This document shows, piece by piece, positions 17,987 to 25,648 of a stretch of 64,000 bases of DNA. Where the stretch lies: assembly GCA_020160915.1 (NCBI GenBank), contig JAIUPK010000004.1, positions 431,418 to 495,417 of the forward strand. The letters are read 5' to 3'. The position numbers and the translations under genes were made by a program. The notes below the pieces were generated by a model. It did not search any database. It worked only from the letters and a program-made list of their open reading frames with translations, and was not told the DNA's origin. Source of the stretch: Actinomycetota bacterium (GTDB lineage Bacteria; Actinomycetota; Actinomycetes; Actinomycetales; Microbacteriaceae). How positions within the stretch are numbered: position 1 is the first letter of the stretch; each line of letters begins with the position of its first letter.

Positions 17987-18693
17987 TCACTCGAGTTGCC
18001 CGTCGCGGGCGCGTTGCAGGATGGACAGGACTTGCTCGCGCGAGCGGCCCTGCGTGTTGCCGAACTTCTCCGCCTTCGCGACCTTCCACGGACGGATCGG
18101 GTGCGGCTTCGGGCGCGAGCCCTTTTTCGAGTTGACGGCGAGCGTCAGGTCGAAGATGTCGGCGAGCAGCACCGTCGGCAGATCGATCGGTCGCGGCCAG
18201 CCGTTCAGCGATGCGCAGATCCGCGAGGACGTGTCGCCGGCGAGCACCGAGACGAGGCGAATCGCTTCGCCCCACTCGATGCCGCCACCGATCGCCGTCA
18301 GGGGTTGCTGGAACCGTTCCCGGAAGTCGTACTCGAGGGCGCCTCGGTGCTCGCGGATGAGCTTGCCGAGGCCGAGGATTCCCCCAGCGACGCTCCGGTG
18401 AGCATGTTGTACTCGCGCATCCACGACCGCACCATGTCCTGGAAGTCGTTGACGTCCATCTCGCGCATGCTCGGGACTTCGTGGGGTGCGATCATCGCGA
18501 GGAGCTGCTGCATCGTCTCGTTCGTCGACAGGGCAGTCGCCTCCCCGACCTCGAGGAGCTTCCCGAGCTTGATACGCAGGGGGATCCGAACATCCGGGAT
18601 CTCGTCGTCACCCTCGAACTGCTCAGGGTGCCAGATCAGGTAACGGCCGTCGATGTCGAAGTCGCGACCGTGGATGGACTTCTTGGTGGGCAT
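17987..18693 (-). CDS. Tail assembly chaperone GT (-1 frameshift product)
   Basis: The reading frame 17987-18424 (T part) has no convincing start of its own and overlaps the G gene. Slipping back one base at GGGGGAA (18379-18385) joins G residues 1-104 to 131 T residues, giving about 235 aa. The T part begins GILGLGKLIREHRGALEYDF, the usual sequence style of actinophage T domains, and ends RARDGQLE. GT proteins bind the tape measure during tail assembly. The frameshift is inferred from the layout and slippery site. Confidence 0.82.
18298..18693 (-). CDS. Tail assembly chaperone G
   Basis: The 131-residue product starts MPTKKSIHGRDFDIDG, has a helical core (LGKLLEVGEATALSTNETMQQ, DFQDMVRSW) and a Ser-rich low-complexity end downstream of the slip site. 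Its position between major tail protein and tape measure is that of gene G in siphoviruses. Confidence 0.85.
   Translation of the reverse strand: MPTKKSIHGRDFDIDGRYLIWHPEQFEGDDEIPDVRIPLRIKLGKLLEVGEATALSTNETMQQLLAMIAPHEVPSMREMDVNDFQDMVRSWMREYNMLTGASLGESSASASSSASTEAPSSTTSGNGSSNP
18379..18385 (-). promoter_or_regulatory. Probable -1 frameshift slippery site GGGGGAA
   Basis: On the minus strand the zero frame reads CTG GGG GAA TCC, with a G before GGG. A -1 slip gives GGG GGA ATC and enters the T frame exactly. Confidence 0.72.
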
Positions 18694-18736
18694 GCGTGTG
18701 TTTCCTTTCCGCAGTGGCCGCAGGATCAGGGAGGGT

Positions 18737-18777
18737 GGAACCCACGGGGAGCGCTGCGGCTCGCCCCCCGTGGGTCG
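18737..18777 (-). terminator. Hairpin after the major tail protein gene
   Basis: AACCCACGGGG and CCCCGTGGGTC form an inverted repeat around a GC-rich loop between the major tail protein stop and the start of G. It may reduce transcription into the less abundant G/GT and tape measure genes. There is no strong T-run. Confidence 0.55.
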
Positions 18778-18785
18778 CTAGCGCG

Positions 18786-19349
18786 CTACGACTTCAGCGC
18801 GGTCATCCAGACCTTCGCCTGACCGGCGAGGGTCGCGTCGTACTCGAGGTCGAGGGTCGCCTGGTACCCGATCTCGTCGGTGTTCGTGAGCTTGATCTCA
18901 CCGATGCTGGTGATGATCGCCTTCGGGGCGTACACCCGGACGAGGCTGCTCCCATCGACGACGTCGAGGACGCAGGGCACGTGCTCGCGCAGCGCGGTGG
19001 TGTTGATCACGAACGAGCCCTCGGTCGAGGTCTGCGTGATCGTCACCCCGAACACGAACTCGATCACGTGCAGCTTCGTCTCGATGAAGGTGAGGGTGAG
19101 CTGCGGCACGTCATCCGGCGGGGTGTGGATCTTGCGAACGGTTGCCCCGTTCTGCCACGCCTTCAGGGGGGTGCTGTCGCCCAGACCGGGCATCTTGAGG
19201 GAAACGCCGTCGTCGGAGACGTAGCCCATCTCCTCGCCCCATGAGGACAAGGACGAGGCGGTGCCCGTCGGTGCGGTCGCGGTGCCGTCGGTGTCGGCGT
19301 AGAAGGCGCCGGTGGTGGCCACCAGCACGTTGTCAGCATTCAGGGTCAT
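18786..19349 (-). CDS. Major tail protein
   Basis: The 187-residue product begins MTLNADNVLVATTGAFYAD and is beta-rich throughout, with TLTFIETKLHVIEFVFG and TLDLEYDATLAGQAKVW near the end. Size, composition and the position directly upstream of the G/GT genes and downstream of the connector genes identify the tail tube subunit. Confidence 0.82.
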   Translation of the reverse strand: MTLNADNVLVATTGAFYADTDGTATAPTGTASSLSSWGEEMGYVSDDGVSLKMPGLGDSTPLKAWQNGATVRKIHTPPDDVPQLTLTFIETKLHVIEFVFGVTITQTSTEGSFVINTTALREHVPCVLDVVDGSSLVRVYAPKAIITSIGEIKLTNTDEIGYQATLDLEYDATLAGQAKVWMTALKS

Positions 19350-19454
19350 CAGGCCCGTCCTTTCGGTGGTGTGTTTTCAGCGCGGGAGTGCGCCTGTTGG
19401 ATTCGCACCCACCGCAAACGGGGCGAAGAACTGGGGAGGGGAAGCGTCGTGGGG

Positions 19455-19570
19455 ATCGCCGCGACGCGTCGAGTAGCGCCGGTCCCGCCCGACGCGTCGC
19501 TCGAGCGCGGCCCGACGCGTCCGCGTCCACCTGGTCGACGCGACGCGTCGTGCTCGCCGGTGGGCGAGAC
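19455..19570. repeat. Palindrome-rich repeat, copy B
   Basis: Four GACGCGTC palindromes lie in about 110 bases, one followed by GCTCGAGCGC as in copy A. The right part is an inverted match to copy A (GGCGAGCACGACGCGTC on the minus strand). The gap 19,350-19,576 holds no convincing gene. Confidence 0.6.
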
Positions 19571-19576
19571 GGATAC

Positions 19577-19789
19577 CTAGAGCTCGGTCTGGTCGGGTGC
19601 GGCGGGTGAGGCGGGTGCGGCCGACGCAGCCGGCTTCGTGGGAGCCTTCGGCTTCGTGGCCGCCTTGGGCTTCGTGGCCGCCTTGGGCTTCCCGGGCTCT
19701 GCCGGCACCCACCCCTGCGAGACGTACTGCTCGACGTGGGCGGGGTCGACCTCGATGGTCTGCTTGGACGTCGGGTGTGTGAGATTCAT
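19577..19789 (-). CDS. Small Ala/Lys/Pro-rich neck-region protein
   Basis: The 70-residue product starts MNLTHPTSKQTIEVDP, contains YVSQGWVPA, and then has tandem KPKAAT/KPKAPT repeats (about residues 34-52) and an Ala-Pro tail. Small proteins with the SKQTIEV and GW pattern often lie near head-tail connector genes. Its function is unknown. Confidence 0.65.
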   Translation of the reverse strand: MNLTHPTSKQTIEVDPAHVEQYVSQGWVPAEPGKPKAATKPKAATKPKAPTKPAASAAPASPAAPDQTEL

Positions 19790-20178
19790 AGCTGCGCTCC
19801 TCGGAAGGTGATGTCGAACAGGAGCTGCCGCATGGGCTGCTTCTCGATGCCGAGATCCGCGAACGCGGTCTGCTCGATCCTGCGAATGGGATTCCCGTCG
19901 ACCACGCTGGGGAGCGCAGCGGACAGCGCTCGAGCGAGGTCGGTGGCTTGCTGGTCTGTCGGCGCGTAGATGCGGGCCTGCATGAACGCGTCCGGGTCGA
20001 CACCGCCGATGCGATTCCAGACGATCGCGACGGTGATGGTGGCAGGCACGGTCCTGCCGACGTAGGCTTCGGTCACGTCCAGCCCGTCGACAGAGAGAGA
20101 TGCCCGAAGATCGCGGGTGCGATCGCACATCACCAGCTCCGCATCGGGGAACAGGATCGTCGCGGGCTGCCAGGTCAT
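19786..20178 (-). CDS. Probable tail terminator protein
   Basis: The 130-residue protein is predicted alpha/beta with DAFMQARIYAPTDQQATDLA and MRQLLFDITFRGAQL. It is the last of the connector genes before the tail tube gene, the normal position of the tail terminator. Overlaps of ATGA type couple it to both neighbours. The assignment is by position and fold style. Confidence 0.65.
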   Translation of the reverse strand: MTWQPATILFPDAELVMCDRTRDLRASLSVDGLDVTEAYVGRTVPATITVAIVWNRIGGVDPDAFMQARIYAPTDQQATDLARALSAALPSVVDGNPIRRIEQTAFADLGIEKQPMRQLLFDITFRGAQL

Positions 20179-20504
20179 CCCTGCACCAGCTTCTTGCGCT
20201 TCTTGCCGCGCTTGCCCGCGGATGCTCCGAGCGCCTTGGTCAGCGTGCCGTTGTAGAACTCGACGAGCTGCCCGTGGGGCACGTCCGCGATGACGCGGCG
20301 GGTGGTGCGGTCGGTGCGGTGCTCCTCGATGTGGAGCGAGTCCACATACGCGTGCGTGTCCACCGGTGCGATCGCCCGCGCCTTCTCGAGCACTTTCTCG
20401 GCGTTCTCGTCGAGGGAGGCATCCACGCCGTGCTCGCCGTCGAGAGCCTCACGGATGAATGCGCGGTTGACCTTCACGCGGCCCACTCGGAACGTCGTTT
20501 TCAT
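20175..20504 (-). CDS. HK97 gp10-like neck protein
   Basis: The start at ATG 20504 overlaps the upstream TGA and has GGGAGG upstream, giving 109 residues. The motif KVLEKARAIAPVDTHAYVDSL is typical of the HK97 gp10 family. A Lys/Arg-rich tail follows. The protein is a head-tail joining component. Confidence 0.78.
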   Translation of the reverse strand: MKTTFRVGRVKVNRAFIREALDGEHGVDASLDENAEKVLEKARAIAPVDTHAYVDSLHIEEHRTDRTTRRVIADVPHGQLVEFYNGTLTKALGASAGKRGKKRKKLVQG

Positions 20505-20836
20505 CCGACCTCCCTCGAGACTGTGAGCTTCTGCCCGGGCTGCCAATCCGAGAAGGGGAAGTCGTAGTCGAAGGGGAATCCATCGACGGTGTACACCTCG
20601 CCGCGGACCACGACGCGATCCTCCGGCTGGATGTCTGCGCCGTGCGGCACGAGGAGGGTGAGGGATTCGCGTGCTTGGTCACGTCCGACCGAGATGCTCT
20701 CGCCGGTCGAGTCGGGGGCGACGATGCACTCCGCGATCGCAGCCTCGTCTGGGTTGTCCCAGTTGAGTTCCGTCTGCTCCTGGCTGTACGGATCCGTGAC
20801 TCTGGTGGCCCGCTGCCGTGTGACGGTCTCGGTCAC
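20501..20836 (-). CDS. Head-tail adaptor / stopper-like protein
   Basis: The start is GTG 20836 overlapping the upstream TGA (GTGA), giving 111 residues. ADIQPEDRVVVRGEVYTVDG and DWQPGQKLTVSREVG are typical of small beta-barrel head-closure proteins. The position between connector and gp10-like genes supports this. Confidence 0.72.
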   Translation of the reverse strand: MTETVTRQRATRVTDPYSQEQTELNWDNPDEAAIAECIVAPDSTGESISVGRDQARESLTLLVPHGADIQPEDRVVVRGEVYTVDGFPFDYDFPFSDWQPGQKLTVSREVG

Positions 20837-21408
20837 GGGGTCATCACCACCGCGCCACCACGCTTCGGCCGGTAGGAGTCGGCGAGGGCGATGTCGGACG
20901 GCGAGAGCATCGTCTGACCGCCGACAGCCCATGCGGCGAACGTCGTCTGCTCCGAGTAGGGACCGGCGGTGCGGTTGTAGCTGCTCGCGCCTGATGCCGC
21001 CTGCGCGTTGATCGTGATGGCCCGCTTGGCGACTTCGGCGATGCACAGGCGCACAACGTCGGGCACCTCAGCACTGCCGTGCTGGTAGGTGACCGTCACG
21101 AAGGCGGACGAGGGCAAGCTCACGCAGAAAAGCGTCTGCCCCTGACGGGTGAACGTGACCGGTTGGCCGTTCCGGTCGGTCACGGATGCCACGGCGACCA
21201 CCGGACGCTGCGGCAGGTACACCTCGCGGTCGTTGACCTTGAGCCGCACTGTGGACTCGCCCGGGGTGAAGTTCTGCCGCGAGCGGCGACGGAAGTCCTC
21301 GGATGCCTTGTCGAGGATCGCCTCGACCCGGATGGCCTCTGGGGAGGTCAGGTCACGACCGAGCGTTGCCTGCACATCAGCGGCTGATGCGAGCTGAACT
21401 ACAGTCAT
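20833..21408 (-). CDS. Head-tail connector protein (gp6-like)
   Basis: The 191-residue product begins MTVVQLASAADVQATLGRDL, with the early helical region (AILDKASEDFRRRSRQNF) usual for connector proteins that bind under the portal. A beta-rich middle follows (REVYLPQRPVVAVASVTDRNG). It is the first gene downstream of the capsid gene. Confidence 0.78.
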   Translation of the reverse strand: MTVVQLASAADVQATLGRDLTSPEAIRVEAILDKASEDFRRRSRQNFTPGESTVRLKVNDREVYLPQRPVVAVASVTDRNGQPVTFTRQGQTLFCVSLPSSAFVTVTYQHGSAEVPDVVRLCIAEVAKRAITINAQAASGASSYNRTAGPYSEQTTFAAWAVGGQTMLSPSDIALADSYRPKRGGAVVMTP

Positions 21409-21439
21409 GACCTGACCTCCTTCGAGTTGGTGATGCCGA

Positions 21440-22684
21440 CTAGGAGACGGCGATCGCCGGCGACGAGCCGCCCGTGAGCGAGCCGGTCGCGGTGATCACG
21501 ACACGCTCGCTGAGGGTGACCGTCTTCGCGTTCGCGGGGAACGCGTTGCCGGTGACCTTGGCGCCGGAGACACCCGACAGCTCGTTGATCTCCGCAGCGA
21601 TGACGGTGTTCGAGGCGTTGTACGCGATCGCGTCGGTGGTCTGGCCATCGATCGTGAGCGTGAACGTGCCACCCGTCGGGCTGCCGGTGATCGTGAGCGT
21701 GTAGGTCGCCTTCTCGGAGCCGCCGGCCCCGAAGGTGACCTTGATCGCGCGCCGGAACTTCAGCTCGATCGCGCCGTTCTCGTCGTGGACGAGGGCACCG
21801 TCGCTGTCGACCTCCGGGTCCGTGACGACGGCCGCGCCCGCGAGGGCGTGAACGACGGAGCGGTCCTTGAGGTGGTCGGAGTCGTAGTCCCAGAGCTGCG
21901 TGACCGCGATGCCGTTGCCGGCCGCGATTCCGCCACCCTTGGTGACTCCCTGCGGCACGACCGGCGCCACGATCGCCAGGGCGATCGCAGTCTCGTGCAC
22001 GAAGTACGACTCGTCCTCGCCGAGCGCGTCGAGCTCGACGATGATGAAGCCGCCGAGCTTGCCGACGACACCCTCGCGCAGCGCCTCGGGCAGCCCCGAG
22101 GTGTCCACGTCGAGCAGCTTGTCGTACGACGCGAGCGCCTCCGACACGTTGGCGCCGACCAGCCAGTACCGGCCGCCGGTCGGGACGTGCGCGAGCTGGA
22201 ACAGCTTGCGCGCGCGGATCGCGACCTTGCGCGGGTCGGACTCGACCGCGGACCCCGATGCGGTGTTGAACGTCACGCCGAGCGTGAACGCCGCACCGCG
22301 GAGGGTGATCGCGATGAGGTTCTCGAACCACTCGAGGATCGCCCGCACCTGCGGTGCCTGCACGTCGCGGACGTAGTCGACCTCGTCGAGGGTCTCCTCC
22401 TCGGCCGAGAGCGCAACCGCGCTGTACGGGTGGGCGCTGAGCGCGACCTGGATCTTGCTCTGCTCGAGCTTGTCGATCGTGATCGCGTCATCGGTGCGCC
22501 AGCCCTTGTCGCGAGCGACGAGGACGGACGGGCGGCGGATGCCGACGGTGTCACCCTCGGCGCCCTTGAAGTCGGCGACACCGAGCTTGATCGTGAACAG
22601 CGCGGGGGCCTTCAGCTCCTTGCGGAGCAGCGCCAGCGCGGTCGCCGCGAGCTTGGTGCCCTTGACGAAGATGTTGCCTGCCAT
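21440..22684 (-). CDS. Major capsid protein with C-terminal Ig-like domain
   Basis: The 414-residue product forms the head shell. An AAGGAGGTAA ribosome site precedes the ATG. The core (GDTVGIRRPSVLVARDKGW, QVRAILEWFENLIAITLRG, RYWLVGANVSEALASYDKL) resembles P22-type HK97-fold coat proteins. Residues about 325-414 (TYTLTITGSPTGGTFTLTID onward) look like a separate beta domain that could be displayed on the capsid. It lies directly after the scaffold gene. Confidence 0.85.
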   Translation of the reverse strand: MAGNIFVKGTKLAATALALLRKELKAPALFTIKLGVADFKGAEGDTVGIRRPSVLVARDKGWRTDDAITIDKLEQSKIQVALSAHPYSAVALSAEEETLDEVDYVRDVQAPQVRAILEWFENLIAITLRGAAFTLGVTFNTASGSAVESDPRKVAIRARKLFQLAHVPTGGRYWLVGANVSEALASYDKLLDVDTSGLPEALREGVVGKLGGFIIVELDALGEDESYFVHETAIALAIVAPVVPQGVTKGGGIAAGNGIAVTQLWDYDSDHLKDRSVVHALAGAAVVTDPEVDSDGALVHDENGAIELKFRRAIKVTFGAGGSEKATYTLTITGSPTGGTFTLTIDGQTTDAIAYNASNTVIAAEINELSGVSGAKVTGNAFPANAKTVTLSERVVITATGSLTGGSSPAIAVS

Positions 22685-22754
22685 GAGTTACCTCCTTGGA
22701 TTGGATTGAGTTGGGCCGCGCAGGAGTTCATGGCGAACATCCGTGGCGGTGGAG

Positions 22755-23354
22755 CTATCGGGCCGTTGCGGCCTTCACGATGTCTTCGGCGGACATTTCG
22801 CCCTCGCCGATCGGCTTGCCCTGCTCGCCCTGACCGTCGGCTGACGGGGTCTCGGGCTTCGCGGGCATGTGGGTGAGGAGCTCGTCGGCGTGCGCCTCGA
22901 TCTCCTCCTTGGTGGTGCCGCGCAGCGCGGATGCCGGAACACCCTTCGCCTTCGCGACCTCGGCGACGAGCTTCGCCGCGGCGTCCGCCGCGTCGCGTTC
23001 CGCGACCTTGGCCTCCGCTGCCTTCGCCCGGTCCTCGGCCTTCTGAAGCGCGGTCTTGTTCGCCTCCTCGGCCTCGTCGAACTGCTTGGCCTTGTCCTGG
23101 AGCTGCTTCAGCTCCGCGGGCGTGATGTCGGGCTTCGCCTTCGCTCTGGTCTCCCAGAGGCGCGCGTACGCCTTCCACTCGCTCTCCGGCGCATCCGGAG
23201 CGGGCGGCTTCGGATCGTCCGTCGGCTTCGGATCGGTCGGCTTCGGGTTGTCACCGCCGCCACCGTCCGGGGCGCCATCGACGAACCGCAGACGCGGTCG
23301 GCTCGGCAGCAGCGGGCGAGTGGCGGTGCAGGTGAGGCGGTTGGTGCTGAACAT
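22755..23354 (-). CDS. Capsid scaffolding protein
   Basis: The protein is acidic and Ala/Lys/Glu-rich. A Pro/Gly/Asp N-terminal linker (KPTDPKPTDDPKPPAP) is followed by a long coiled coil (LKQLQDKAKQFDEAEEANK) and a charged tail. This is the classic scaffold layout, directly upstream of the capsid gene. I chose ATG 23354 (199 aa) with GGGGA upstream; a GTG at 23387 is an alternative. Confidence 0.82.
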   Translation of the reverse strand: MFSTNRLTCTATRPLLPSRPRLRFVDGAPDGGGGDNPKPTDPKPTDDPKPPAPDAPESEWKAYARLWETRAKAKPDITPAELKQLQDKAKQFDEAEEANKTALQKAEDRAKAAEAKVAERDAADAAAKLVAEVAKAKGVPASALRGTTKEEIEAHADELLTHMPAKPETPSADGQGEQGKPIGEGEMSAEDIVKAATAR

Positions 23355-23430
23355 GGTGTGTCCCCGTTTCGGGTTGAATGAAGCCACCCCATTCGGGATG
23401 TGCTCTATCCCGCCGAGTGGCGGGAAGTCT

Positions 23431-24321
23431 CTAAGCGGCGCGAGCAGCGCGCTCGGCTTCGCGAGCGGCAGCGAACTCGTCGTACGTCGCGAAGTCCTTC
23501 GCCTGGCTCACATACCCATTGCCGGCGGCCCGCGCGATGTCCGACGGGCCCGTGAAGTCGTCACCGGCCCACCCGAGGACCGGGCCGAGCTCACCGTGGA
23601 CGTTCGTGACGACGAGGTCGCTGTGATCGCTGGCCGGCTTGCCCAGCTCCTCCGGGGTGACGAATCGGGCGACATCGGCGTGCACCCGCTTGAGCAGGTC
23701 GTCGGCGACCTTCGTCGCACCCTTCGATCCGGGCACGACTGCGCAATCACAGTGCGTGTGGATCGGCATGAGATCCCCGCGGGTGTACAGGTGCGATGCG
23801 GCGATGGTGCACAACGCGCAGCTCTCCCTACCGGTGAGCTGACGGCGGAACGACTGGAATCCGGACCGGCCAATCGCAGCGGCGGCCTGCCGGTTGCGCG
23901 ACTGCTGGATGTCGTCCGACGCGATCGCCAGCAAGCGCACCAGCCCCAAGTCGACGGCAGCCGGGAACGCCTTGCCCTCCGAGAGTGCCGTGTACACCGT
24001 CACCGCCGGCCGCCGATACACCTCGTCGGCAGGAACGCCCCGGTAGTCGACGATCGCGGTCCGATCGATCGCATCCGACGCCCAGTCGACACCCGAAAGC
24101 GTCGCCATCTGGGCCATGTACGCCTCGGTGAGCCGGGCTGCATTCAACTGGCCAGCCTGCACGACCGGCACGATGCGAGAGACGATCCGGTCAACATCCG
24201 CGTCACGGAACGAGGTCGATGCCGACCACACCCGACGGACGTACTCGAGCACGCGATCGCGCGTCGCATCACTCGCCGCCTGGTACCCGACGACGAGTTG
24301 CTCAGGCGACAGCACCGGCAC
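23431..24321 (-). CDS. MuF-like minor head protein
   Basis: The 296-residue product overlaps the portal gene by 20 bases. The C-terminal part contains CALCTIAASHLYTRG followed by IHTHCDCAVVPG, the Cys/His pattern of SPP1 gp7/MuF-type head proteins. These bind the portal and may be injected. It ends at an Ala/Arg/Glu-rich helix. A short hairpin (TCCCGCC...GGCGGGA, about 23,409-23,426) follows the gene. Confidence 0.8.
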   Translation of the reverse strand: MPVLSPEQLVVGYQAASDATRDRVLEYVRRVWSASTSFRDADVDRIVSRIVPVVQAGQLNAARLTEAYMAQMATLSGVDWASDAIDRTAIVDYRGVPADEVYRRPAVTVYTALSEGKAFPAAVDLGLVRLLAIASDDIQQSRNRQAAAAIGRSGFQSFRRQLTGRESCALCTIAASHLYTRGDLMPIHTHCDCAVVPGSKGATKVADDLLKRVHADVARFVTPEELGKPASDHSDLVVTNVHGELGPVLGWAGDDFTGPSDIARAAGNGYVSQAKDFATYDEFAAAREAERAARAA

Positions 24322-25633
24322 CCGTCAGCGCGAACTGCTGCAACTGCTCCGCGGCGAGGTCTTCCTCGTTCTGCTGGATCTCATCCGGCGACAGCCCCAT
24401 GATGTTCTGAGCGATCCACCGCGACGAATACCCGGCGCTCTTCGCAGCCACCGCGGCCGCCGTCTTCTCGCTGAACGAGATGTGCTCCGGCGGCTCCCAC
24501 AGCACCTCTATGGTCGCTCCGGCGTCGAGACCGAGGATCCGCAGAGCCTGAAGCAGAGCCCCGGCCATCGGCGCAGTCGCGCGCGCGATCCGGTTCTTCG
24601 CCTTCTGGATCTCGCCCTTGTGCGCGTTGTTCGCGCCCGTCGCCGACTGGTTCTGACCGTCAGGCATGAACACATCGATCGGCACCTGCATCACGCCCGC
24701 GAAGTCGCGCTTGTCTTCCTTCTCCGCCTCGAGAAGGGGACGAATGTCAATGCTCTCGGACTCCCAGATGTCCACACCCTCGGGAAGATCCCAGAGCGCG
24801 CCCGGTCCCGGCTCGAACACCTTGCGCCAATCGATATCGTTGCCGTCGTCATCCTTCTCGGTCAGTCCCTTGACCGCCCGCTGCTTGAATGCCTGCAACG
24901 CGGCAATTACCATGCGCTGCAACTTGCCAAGGTTGATGCGGTCGATCACATCGATGTGCGGCTCGAACTCTGCGACACCCTTGAAGTTGTCGAGGACGTA
25001 CACCGGAACCGGGCCCGCGTACTCCTCCGGCTCGCCGTCGGGCGACCACCCCTCCCCCGAGATCTTCGAGTACGGGGTGCCGTTGTCGTTCTTCGACGCA
25101 CGAGAGAACCGCTGCCGCACGCCCGGCACCCAGACGTACGCGAAGTCCTTGTCGACATCGGGGTCGCGCCATGCCTTCAGGGCCGCGCGGGCACGCCACG
25201 GCTGTGCAGGATCGGGGGCGGTGATCACCTGCTCCGGTGCCTCCGCCGTGATGACGGGCTCGCCCTCGCGGATTCCCGTGATGAGATACCCGACCGAGGT
25301 TGAAAGCATGTCCCAGATCGCGTCCGCGAAGACGATGTCGAGGCGATTGTCACGCCAGATCTTCCGCGCCGCGTCGACCTCAACGCCCTTGAACGATGTT
25401 CCGACCCGCACCCCGTTCGGGACCATGCGACCGGCGAGAGACTGGCATGCGAGCCCGCCCATGTCGGTGCGTGCCTTGCGCTGGAACGCCACCCAGCTAT
25501 CCCGGGTGTTCTTGCCCATCTCCGGCATCGGAGCATCGCCGGTCGAGTAGCGACGGTTCAGGAGGATCTTCGGCATGCGGTCCTCGAGCCGCTTGGCGAG
25601 AATCGGGAACCACTCCTCGGGGGTGCTCGCCAC
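24302..25633 (-). CDS. Portal protein
   Basis: The 443-residue product is the dodecameric DNA gateway. NTRDSWVAFQRKARTDMGG, LQRMVIAALQAFKQRAVKG and the C-terminal MGLSPDEIQQNEEDLAAEQ are typical of SPP1 gp6-like portals of actinophages. It lies directly downstream of the terminase with a 15-base gap. Confidence 0.88.
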   Translation of the reverse strand: MASTPEEWFPILAKRLEDRMPKILLNRRYSTGDAPMPEMGKNTRDSWVAFQRKARTDMGGLACQSLAGRMVPNGVRVGTSFKGVEVDAARKIWRDNRLDIVFADAIWDMLSTSVGYLITGIREGEPVITAEAPEQVITAPDPAQPWRARAALKAWRDPDVDKDFAYVWVPGVRQRFSRASKNDNGTPYSKISGEGWSPDGEPEEYAGPVPVYVLDNFKGVAEFEPHIDVIDRINLGKLQRMVIAALQAFKQRAVKGLTEKDDDGNDIDWRKVFEPGPGALWDLPEGVDIWESESIDIRPLLEAEKEDKRDFAGVMQVPIDVFMPDGQNQSATGANNAHKGEIQKAKNRIARATAPMAGALLQALRILGLDAGATIEVLWEPPEHISFSEKTAAAVAAKSAGYSSRWIAQNIMGLSPDEIQQNEEDLAAEQLQQFALTGAGAVA

Positions 25634-25648
25634 GGTGCCTCCTCGGGG

